From: Deltaproteobacteria bacterium
GTDB taxonomy: Bacteria > Desulfobacterota > Binatia > UBA1149 > CAITLU01
NCBI GenBank assembly: GCA_016218925.1
Contig: JACRCR010000079.1
Coordinates: 1 to 40,671 of the forward strand
Length of the DNA stretch: 40,671 bases
Direction: 5' to 3'
A program made the position numbers and the translations under genes. The notes below the pieces were generated by a model. It made no database searches. It had not been told where the DNA came from and saw only the letters and a program-made list of their open reading frames with translations. Of the stretch, positions 34,944 through 40,671 are shown in pieces (position 1 is the stretch's first letter; each line of letters opens with the position of its first letter).

Positions 34944-35438
34944 ATGCGCGTAGAAACCAGCCTTCCGCTCGGCAACTGGCGCGGGGTCGCAGATGCGGCC
35001 CGGCGTGCCGAGGCGGCGGGCTTTGACGGTCTGCGGACCTACGAGATCGCCAACGACCCTTTCGCGCCGCTGGCGCTTGCCGCCACCGTCACCGAGCGGG
35101 TGCGACTCGGCACCGCGATTGCGGTGTGCTTCCCGCGCAGCTACCACGGGGTGCTCGAGGCCCACGGTGCCGAGGACCTCGGCCACAAGCTCCACGCGAT
35201 GTCGAAGGCCGGGCGCTGGAGCGAGATGGCGGCGGAGGTGCCGGACGACCTGTTGCGTGAGTTCGCGGCGGCGGCTCCGTACGAGGGCCTGGCCGCTGCC
35301 GTACGCGAGCGATTCGGTGGGCTCACCGACGCGATCACGGTCGACTTTCCGCCTTCGACGCCGGCCGGGCAGGTGGCCGAGTTGGTCGCGGACCTCGAGG
35401 CCATTCCGGCGGCGTTTCGATCGTTTCCGAGAGGCTGA
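34944..35438 (+). pseudogene. Luciferase-like (LLM) oxidoreductase with large internal in-frame deletion
   Basis: The 164-residue product starts like F420-dependent LLM oxidoreductases of the TIGR03617 kind (MRVETSLPLG, AEAAGFDGLRTYE, NDPFAPLALAA, RVRLGTAIAV). After about residue 68 it jumps to what looks like the C-terminal end of the same family (HGAEDLGHKLHAMSKAGRW, then VRERFGGLTDAITVDFP). Full-length relatives are about 330-340 residues, so some 170 central residues that form most of the barrel are missing while the frame is intact. The start at 34944 fits the family N-terminus. The gene could be a decaying remnant or a shortened protein in its own right; loss of the barrel core makes flavin chemistry unlikely. 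It lies 48 bp after the thioesterase gene. Confidence 0.65.
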
Positions 35439-35820
35439 ACTGCCGGCTCCTGTAGCCGTCGTCCGAACTCCGACCGGTCGCGAAGACGAGCCATGTCGCA
35501 AGCCGCGACTTGACCCCCGCGGGGCGACCCCCGAGGCCCCCCCGCGGCGACGTCGCCACGAGTGGGTCGATAGGGTGGCTGTAGCGTGGCAGACCGCCGC
35601 GGGCCTTGCCATGCCGCGAAAGTTCAGACAAGGTCCCGAGCCATCTGTGCGCTAGGCGGGGCACGGGTTATGGTCGGGTGCTTGTGGGGTTCGTAGGGGC
35701 GGGGTCCCACAGGCCGGCGTTGTGGACGATTCTGTGGCAGCGCAGGCCAGGTGTACATCGGATAACAGGAACTCATCTCAGCAAGCTTTGGGGTTGGCTG
35801 GGCGAGCGACGAGGAGCGTG
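35439..35820. other. 382-bp gap: repeat copy C, palindrome, promoter region
   Basis: No credible gene is seen. The first part holds copy C of the dispersed element (35460-35517). Next is the 12-bp perfect palindrome GGCGACGTCGCC (35546-35557). The rest has several G-rich runs (for example GGGGTTCGTAGGGGCGGGG near 35690) and then becomes less GC-rich toward the secreted-protein gene that starts at 35821, whose promoter should lie in 35640-35800. Confidence 0.5.
35460..35517 (-). repeat. Dispersed hairpin element, copy C
   Basis: On the minus strand this copy reads GGGGTCAAGTCGCGGCTTGC and on through GAC, the same 23 bases as copy B (6148-6170). After a spacer 5 nt longer than in B it has the same CGCGACCGGTCGG. 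The GTCGC/GCGAC stem and the CGACCGGTCG palindrome are both conserved. It begins about 22 bp after the stop of the deleted LLM gene. Confidence 0.65.
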
Positions 35821-38088
35821 ATGCTTCAACAGCAGTCGGCGAGATTGGTGCTACGGGGCGGTCTGTTTGTCGCGGTCGCGGCTGCGATGCTGGCATCGCC
35901 CGTCGCGTCGCGATCCGATAACGGCCCCGCGTGCGTCCAGGCGATGGCGCGATCGGTTGACCTCGTCACCTCAGTGCACGGTGTCGCGGTTCGCGACTGT
36001 GCGCGTCGCTACGCTCTTGGCCGGTTGCCCGGCACTGGCGACTTCCAGGACTGCCTGCTCCGCAAGGACGACGGTGCCGTGCGCCGTCACGCACTCGACG
36101 CGACGCTGCGACGGGCCTCGCAGGAGTGCGTTCCTGCGCCGGCCTTTGGCTATGTCGGCGCCGATGCGGTCAATCGAGCGGCCAGCGACTGGGAGTTTCA
36201 GATGGCCGGAGACGTATTCGGCCCTGCGATGGCCGACGCTCTGGTTACCGCGACCGACGACGCGGCCACGTACGCGTGCCAGTACGCGGCCATGCGCGGC
36301 TACAGCAAGCTGCGGACGGCAACGCTCGACGGGTTGGCGCGGTGCCTGCAAGTCCGCATCGCATCGGGTGCCGAGTGGGACTCGGCCATAGTGAGCGGCT
36401 GCATCGACGGCAGCGACAATGATCGGTTGGCGAAGCTCGAGCGCGCCGAGATCGCTTTCGAGACCGAACTGGGCGTTGCGTGCACGGGCGCGTCGGTGTC
36501 GCGCGCGTTTCCCGGCGTTTGCGCTTCGGCGCCTACCGCGACCGCGGCGTCTATCTGCATGATCGCTCCGGCGCGATGCCGCACGTGCCGTATGTCGGAG
36601 GTGGCACTCGGCGTGGTGTCCAACTGCGAGATCTTCGACAACGGTCAGGCCGATGGTTCGTGTCCGGCCGATACGAGTGCCTGCGGCAACGGGATCGCTG
36701 ACTCCTCCGAAGAATGTGATAGTACCGATCTCGGCGGTCAGACTTGTACCGGGCTGGGATTCGCGCGCGGCAACCTGGCGTGCACCTCGGCGTGCAAGCT
36801 CGACACCAGCGGGTGCACACACTGCGGCGACGGCCTGGTCGGTCCCGACGAGCAGTGCGACGCAACCGACCTCGCGGGCGCCACCTGTCAGTCGCTGGGC
36901 TTCGAAGGCGGCGCGCTGACGTGTACGGACCAGTGCCGCTTCGACACGGCCGGTTGCACCGTGTGCGGCGACGGCGCGGTCGGCGGTGCGGAACAATGCG
37001 ATGGGGCCGAACTGGCCGGCCAGAGTTGTGTGAGCCAGGGTTTCGACACCGGCACGCTGTCGTGCGGCGCCGACTGTCAATTCGACACGACAACCTGTTA
37101 TCACTGCGGCGACGGGCGCGTCGATCCGGGCGAGCAGTGCGACGACACCAATCTCGGCGGCGCGACCTGTACCGACCTCGGCTTCGTCGCCGGACAACTC
37201 GGCTGTTCGCAGACCTGCAGCTACGACACCTCGTTGTGCTTCTCGGATTGCGACCAGAACAACGTGCCGCCCGCCAACCTGAAGTTCGGGATCGGCGATT
37301 CATTGTGGCTGATCGGCGACAGTATCACCCAGGCGTTCCACGAGCACCGGTATCACTACGGCAGGATTCTGCTCAAAGTGCTCGGATCGAGCTACTGCAA
37401 CTACACCGACGGGTTCTCGATCTTCGCCGTCGGGCACAAAGGGTCCACTTACGCGCACTACGGGAGCTACGTACGCCACGCGCTTCCTACCCCTTCCGGA
37501 ACCGGGCGGCAGTGGGTGATGTTCCAGGATGCCGGCAAGACGGTGAAGCTCGGCAATGACCGCTTCGAGCGGGCCGTACGCGGCGCGGTCGCCGCTACGC
37601 GCTTGATCGACCCCGACGCCGGCGTGCTGATAGGCACCACTCCCCCGCTGGAGGAAACGCCCGACCGGCCCGGGATCTGCCACTACTACAGCAGCATCTG
37701 CAACTTCGCGGCCCACAACGACATCGTCACGTCGCGTCTGGCCGGCGAATTGGCGGTGGATCCGATTCCGTGGAACGAGGACTTCTGCCGCCTGATGTGG
37801 CGTCGTCCCAACCTGCTGGATCTGCAGTACACGACCGATGGGATTCATCCGCGGGCGACCGGGGACCTGGGACTGGCGCTGTCGATCCTGAAGTGGGCCG
37901 GCGTGCCGCGTGCAGACCTCGTGCTCTCGGGTCTGCAGGACCTTCACCCCGACCTCACCCCCACGGAGGCGGGCGAGATTGCCGATTGGATCTACGACCC
38001 TGCGGTCTACGACTGCTCGGAGATCCTGGAGCCGTGCGGCTCGCCGGGCAGGGAGTGCGTGAACTATCTATCGACCGCCGGCCAGTGA
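35821..38088 (+). CDS. Secreted protein: four Myxococcus-type cysteine-rich repeats plus C-terminal SGNH-like hydrolase domain
   Basis: This 755-residue protein has a signal peptide at 1-30 (basic start, core LFVAVAAAMLA, ASPVAS end). An N-terminal helical region with scattered cysteines (about 35-285) follows. Then come four repeats with a period of exactly 47 residues (first Cys at 288, 335, 382, 429), each of the form CGDGxVxxxEQCDxxxLxG and further Cys, as in the Myxococcus cysteine-rich (DUF4215-like) repeat. The C-terminal domain (about 490-735) has LIGDSITQAF with S501 as nucleophile and DGIHPRATG with D673 and H676, so it resembles an SGNH/GDSL esterase; an oxyanion GxND block is not clear (QDAGK near 570). 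The ATG at 35821 follows GAGGAG by 4 nt. Probably an outer-surface or secreted esterase held by a disulfide-rich stalk. Confidence 0.85.
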   Translation: MLQQQSARLVLRGGLFVAVAAAMLASPVASRSDNGPACVQAMARSVDLVTSVHGVAVRDCARRYALGRLPGTGDFQDCLLRKDDGAVRRHALDATLRRASQECVPAPAFGYVGADAVNRAASDWEFQMAGDVFGPAMADALVTATDDAATYACQYAAMRGYSKLRTATLDGLARCLQVRIASGAEWDSAIVSGCIDGSDNDRLAKLERAEIAFETELGVACTGASVSRAFPGVCASAPTATAASICMIAPARCRTCRMSEVALGVVSNCEIFDNGQADGSCPADTSACGNGIADSSEECDSTDLGGQTCTGLGFARGNLACTSACKLDTSGCTHCGDGLVGPDEQCDATDLAGATCQSLGFEGGALTCTDQCRFDTAGCTVCGDGAVGGAEQCDGAELAGQSCVSQGFDTGTLSCGADCQFDTTTCYHCGDGRVDPGEQCDDTNLGGATCTDLGFVAGQLGCSQTCSYDTSLCFSDCDQNNVPPANLKFGIGDSLWLIGDSITQAFHEHRYHYGRILLKVLGSSYCNYTDGFSIFAVGHKGSTYAHYGSYVRHALPTPSGTGRQWVMFQDAGKTVKLGNDRFERAVRGAVAATRLIDPDAGVLIGTTPPLEETPDRPGICHYYSSICNFAAHNDIVTSRLAGELAVDPIPWNEDFCRLMWRRPNLLDLQYTTDGIHPRATGDLGLALSILKWAGVPRADLVLSGLQDLHPDLTPTEAGEIADWIYDPAVYDCSEILEPCGSPGRECVNYLSTAGQ
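36682..37230 (+). repeat. 141-bp coding tandem repeat, four units
   Basis: The four cysteine-rich protein repeats are a DNA tandem array with units starting at 36682, 36823, 36964 and 37105. Unit length is constant at 141 bp (47 codons). The units are diverged in sequence, so the array is old, but the constant length shows that the module is under selection or duplicated as a block. Confidence 0.8.
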
Positions 38089-38091
38089 GGC

Positions 38092-38128
38092 CGGCGCGGC
38101 CTGCGTCCGGAAACGACAGGCCGCGCCG
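38092..38128. terminator. Strong hairpin between convergent genes
   Basis: A 12-bp perfect stem, CGGCGCGGCCTG (38092-38103) with CAGGCCGCGCCG (38117-38128), and a 13-nt loop. It lies 4 bp after the SGNH gene stop and 7 bp beyond the stop of the opposing gene at 38135. Bidirectional terminator. Confidence 0.7.
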
Positions 38129-38134
38129 CGATCG

Positions 38135-38728
38135 CTATCTGCGCAGTGAAGTCGGGACCTGTGGGTTCTTGCCGAGGCAAGTCCACGGCAGCGCTCCCTC
38201 TACGACGACCGGAACGCTGGCGCCGTCGTCGATGGTGAAGCGCAGCGTCAACGTCGTCGTCGAGCCGCGTCCCGCCGAGCAGTTCTGAGGCAACGCGATG
38301 GTGGCACCCAGCGTGTTGAGGATGAACGACGCCGGCAGCGTGCGCTGAGAGGGGATGTCGAGTCTGACTCTGGGTCTTACGTCAGGGGCGGTTTCGAAGG
38401 TCGCCGTCTTGGGCTTGGCGCCCGGCTGAACGAAGAGCGTCAACGGGAAATCGGCTACCAGCAACTCGCCCGAGCCCCCGACTTCATCGAGCAACGCCTC
38501 GACCGTTATCGTTGAGCGGTTCACTGCCAGCGGCCGGTCGAGTCGGAATTCGCCGGTCAGACCGGCAGTGGAGCGATTGATGCTGCCGAGCTTCGTCACC
38601 GACCCGCGAAGCTTGGTCAGCGACGGCGAGGCTGCCTGCGCCGTTACCGCAGGGATGGTTGCCAGACAAAGCCAGATCCCGACCACGGTCGTCAGGGGCG
38701 ATACTCTTCGTACGAGGCTGCTGCGCAT
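38135..38728 (-). CDS. Small exported protein of unknown function
   Basis: This 197-residue protein has a clear signal peptide (basic MRSSLVRR, hydrophobic VVGIWLCLATIPAV, cleavage near AQA-AS at about residue 33). The mature part is beta-rich: repeated strands with many Thr, Val and Leu, such as STITVEALLDEVGG and TTTLTLRFTIDDGA. Two cysteines in the C-terminal third could form one disulfide. I do not recognise the family. The start at 38728 is chosen because GGAGGAGG lies 9 to 10 nt upstream; the in-frame GTG at 38752 would place that site inside the gene. It is convergent with the cysteine-rich SGNH gene and shares a terminator hairpin with it. Confidence 0.72.
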   Translation of the reverse strand: MRSSLVRRVSPLTTVVGIWLCLATIPAVTAQAASPSLTKLRGSVTKLGSINRSTAGLTGEFRLDRPLAVNRSTITVEALLDEVGGSGELLVADFPLTLFVQPGAKPKTATFETAPDVRPRVRLDIPSQRTLPASFILNTLGATIALPQNCSAGRGSTTTLTLRFTIDDGASVPVVVEGALPWTCLGKNPQVPTSLRR

Positions 38729-38908
38729 GGCGAAATTCCTCCTCCGTAACACCTACGATGTTCATTGCCTCCGTCTCGACCGCTGCGGCGGCGAAGGGCC
38801 GGGGCACTAGAGAAGAAGGCTCGGGACCTGTCAAGCGACCCGGGCGGACACCGCCGCAGCTGAGGCATTTGTCATCCGCGTGCGCCGCGGCGGCGCCCCG
38901 CCCCGCGT

Positions 38909-40096
38909 TCAGTTCGCGAACGCGGCGATTCCGGTCTGCGCGCGGCCGAGGATCAACGCATGTACGTCGTGCGTGCCCTCGTAGGTGTTGACCACTTCGA
39001 GGTTCACCAGGTGTCGCGCCACGCCGAACTCGTCGCTGATTCCGTTGCCGCCCATCATGTCGCGCGCCATCCGCGCGATGTCGAGGGCCTTGCCGCACGA
39101 GTTGCGCTTCATGATCGAGGTGATCTCGACCGCCGCGGTGCCGTCGTCCTTCATGCGACCGAGCCGCAGGCAGCCTTGCAGGCCGAGCGTGATCTCGGTC
39201 TGCATGTCGGCGAGTTTCTTCTGGATTAGCTGGTTGGCCGCCAGCGGCCGGCCGAACTGCTTGCGATCCAGTACGTAGCGTCGCGCGCGGTGCCAGCAGT
39301 CCTCGGCGGCGCCGAGTGCGCCCCAGGCAACGCCGTAGCGCGCGCTGTTCAGGCAGGTGAAGGGACCCTTCAGGCCACGCACGTCGGGGAAGGCGTTCTC
39401 TTCGGGGCAGAAAACCTCGTCCATCACGATCTCTCCGGTGATCGACGTGCGCAGGCCGATCTTGCCGTGCACGGCGGGGGCGGACAGGCCCTTGGCGCCC
39501 TTGTCGAGCACGAAGCCGCGAATCGCGCCTTCGTCATCCTTGGCCCACACCACGAAGACGTCGGCGATCGGGCTGCTGGTGATCCACATCTTGGTGCCCG
39601 AGAGGCTGTAGCCGCCCGGCACCTTGCGCGCGCGGGTTACCATGCCGCCGGGGTCGGAGCCGTGGTCGGGCTCGGTCAGGCCAAAGCATCCGATGCTCTG
39701 GCCGCTGGCGAGCCCGGGCAGGTACTTGCGCCGGGTGGCTTCGTTGCCGAACTCGTAGATCGGCACCATCACCAAGGACGACTGCACGCTCATCATCGAG
39801 CGGTAGCCTGAGTCCACACGCTCGACTTCACGCGCCGCCAGGCCGTAGCAGACGTAGCTGAGGCCGGCGCCGCCGTAGGCTTCGGGAATGGTAGGGCCGA
39901 GCAGACCAAGAGAGCCCATCTCGCCAAACACCGCCGGGTCGGTCGACTCATGCCGGAAGGCTTCGAGCACGCGCGGCGCCAGCTTGTCCTGGGCGTAGTC
40001 GCGCGCGGCGTCGCGCACCTGACGTTCGTCGCCGGTGAGCTGCTGATCGAGCAGCAGCGGATCGTCCCACTGAAAAGCGGTGGTCTTCATCGACAT
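38909..40096 (-). CDS. Acyl-CoA dehydrogenase, glutaryl-CoA dehydrogenase-like
   Basis: This 395-residue flavoenzyme is closest in pattern to glutaryl-CoA dehydrogenase. Signatures seen: [60 protein letters not shown], and [17 protein letters not shown] with catalytic E373. In the true enzyme the reaction is oxidation and decarboxylation of glutaryl-CoA to crotonyl-CoA in lysine, tryptophan or benzoyl-CoA breakdown, with electrons going to ETF. Non-decarboxylating relatives exist, so the substrate is not certain. The ATG at 40096 follows GGGAGG by 7 nt; a second ATG lies at 40090. It is 63 bp downstream of the EamA permease gene on the same strand. Confidence 0.92.
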   Translation of the reverse strand: MSMKTTAFQWDDPLLLDQQLTGDERQVRDAARDYAQDKLAPRVLEAFRHESTDPAVFGEMGSLGLLGPTIPEAYGGAGLSYVCYGLAAREVERVDSGYRSMMSVQSSLVMVPIYEFGNEATRRKYLPGLASGQSIGCFGLTEPDHGSDPGGMVTRARKVPGGYSLSGTKMWITSSPIADVFVVWAKDDEGAIRGFVLDKGAKGLSAPAVHGKIGLRTSITGEIVMDEVFCPEENAFPDVRGLKGPFTCLNSARYGVAWGALGAAEDCWHRARRYVLDRKQFGRPLAANQLIQKKLADMQTEITLGLQGCLRLGRMKDDGTAAVEITSIMKRNSCGKALDIARMARDMMGGNGISDEFGVARHLVNLEVVNTYEGTHDVHALILGRAQTGIAAFAN

Positions 40097-40159
40097 GAAA
40101 GTTCCTCCCGTGCGGCGGGGTGCCGGTTCTCGGCAGCGATCGGGTCGCGGCGAGGATAG

Positions 40160-40671
40160 TCAGAACCGCTCGCCAACGGGAGTGTCGCCCGCGCCCGCGC
40201 CCGCGCCCGGATCGGGCGCAGCGCCGCGCGAAAAGAACTCCGACCCGCAGGCCGCGATGATCAGCACCGCACCGGCCAGCTCGCGCGCGCCGAACGGTTC
40301 GTGGGTCAGCAGCGCTGCCGAGGCAAGCCCGATCACGACTTCGAGCGTCAGCAGCACGGCCACGCGTCCGGGATCCAGGCGGCTGCCGCCGAACATCGTC
40401 AGCCACAGCACGACCGGCATCCAGACCAGGCCGAGCAGCAGCAGCCACGTCGCCGCGGCCAGTACCACCGCCGGTGCGGGCAACATCCACGGGCGGCCAC
40501 CCGGCACCAGCGTGAGCAGCGCGAACACCGCGCCGAGGAACACGAACTGGACGAAGACCTTGTCGAACTCCGAAGCGTGCGACGGCACGCGTCGCAGAGC
40601 GACCATCGAAACGCCCCACAGGAATCCCGACGCCAGCCCCATCCATTCGGCCGTGTCTCGCGGGAGCGGAA
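40160..40671 (-). CDS. EamA-type (DMT) transporter, C-terminal half (partial)
   Basis: The reading frame is open to the window edge, so only the last 169 or so residues are seen. They contain about five hydrophobic helices of the second EamA repeat, beginning GLASGFLWGVSMVALRR and ending with LTLEVVIGLASAALLTHEPFGARELAGAVLIIAACGSE, typical of the drug/metabolite transporter superfamily. The C-terminal tail is a short Gly-Ala run. A possible ATG at 40642 lies inside the frame but the open stretch upstream (LPRDTAEW) continues the repeat, so the real start is outside. Substrate unknown. Confidence 0.85.
   Translation of the reverse strand, partial: PLPRDTAEWMGLASGFLWGVSMVALRRVPSHASEFDKVFVQFVFLGAVFALLTLVPGGRPWMLPAPAVVLAAATWLLLLGLVWMPVVLWLTMFGGSRLDPGRVAVLLTLEVVIGLASAALLTHEPFGARELAGAVLIIAACGSEFFSRGAAPDPGAGAGAGDTPVGERF
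40186..40208. repeat. GCGCCC hexamer repeat
   Basis: About 3.8 tandem copies of GCGCCC encode the Gly-Ala tail of the EamA permease. The copy number may vary between strains. Confidence 0.7.

Noticed and set aside
36682-37230. Regularly spaced 141-bp repeat as a CRISPR array
   Set aside because: The units are coding, in frame, diverged and without spacers; they encode cysteine-rich protein repeats.

Overview
The window is about 40.7 kb of gene-dense, high-GC bacterial chromosome. It holds 30 protein-coding genes, two of them cut by the window ends. I see no rRNA, tRNA, CRISPR array, transposase or phage gene. Several traits point to an aerobic or microaerobic relative of the former Deltaproteobacteria (Myxococcota, Desulfobacterota or Binatota-like). 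These are tandem Myxococcus-type cysteine-rich repeats, multihaem CXXCH cytochrome remnants, and acyl-CoA dehydrogenases beside phosphotransferase, thioesterase and luciferase-like genes. The assignment is inference; no marker gene is present.

Layout. 1-9615: the 3' end of a multihaem cytochrome, an MFS transporter, and the glycolate oxidase operon glcD-glcE-glcF. These are followed by a divergent run of glyoxylate-type aminotransferase, NADP-dependent oxidoreductase and acyl-CoA-dehydrogenase-associated phosphotransferase. 9616-16838: a metallophosphoesterase, a secreted CARDB-like protein, an acyl-CoA dehydrogenase, and two membrane glycosyltransferase-like genes, one resembling eukaryotic TMTC proteins with C-terminal TPRs. 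16839-22765: a nitric-oxide defence unit (ric and quinol-type NO reductase, divergent from norR) and an AraC-type regulator. 22964-28041: a small unknown protein, a secreted beta-propeller-like protein, an M24-fold protein and a PAS histidine kinase. 28142-31516: a cytoplasmic NarG-like molybdoenzyme divergent from a DUF3237 gene. 31524-34284: a three-gene overlapping surface-polysaccharide-like operon (lipoprotein, GT4 glycosyltransferase, SGNH hydrolase). 34428-40671: a PaaI-type thioesterase, an internally deleted luciferase-like oxidoreductase, a large secreted cysteine-rich SGNH protein, a small exported protein, a glutaryl-CoA-dehydrogenase-like enzyme and a partial EamA permease.

How genes work together. 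GlcDEF would oxidise glycolate to glyoxylate, and the divergent aminotransferase could turn glyoxylate into glycine. The NO unit looks complete at sequence level: NorR keeps its NO-sensing residues, the ric-qNOR operon has a good sigma-54 promoter, and GT-N7-AC sites lie behind it. The NorR GAFTGA loop, however, reads GAFTSA. The molybdoenzyme has the catalytic-subunit hallmarks of the type II DMSO reductase family but no beta or gamma subunit gene nearby.

The least expected DNA-level signals are three. First, a dispersed hairpin-bearing element occurs in three intergenic regions (478-542, 6148-6212, 35460-35517). Second, a pair of 19-bp direct repeats lies exactly 21 bp apart upstream of the AraC-type gene. 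Third, several long perfect hairpins sit at convergent gene ends.
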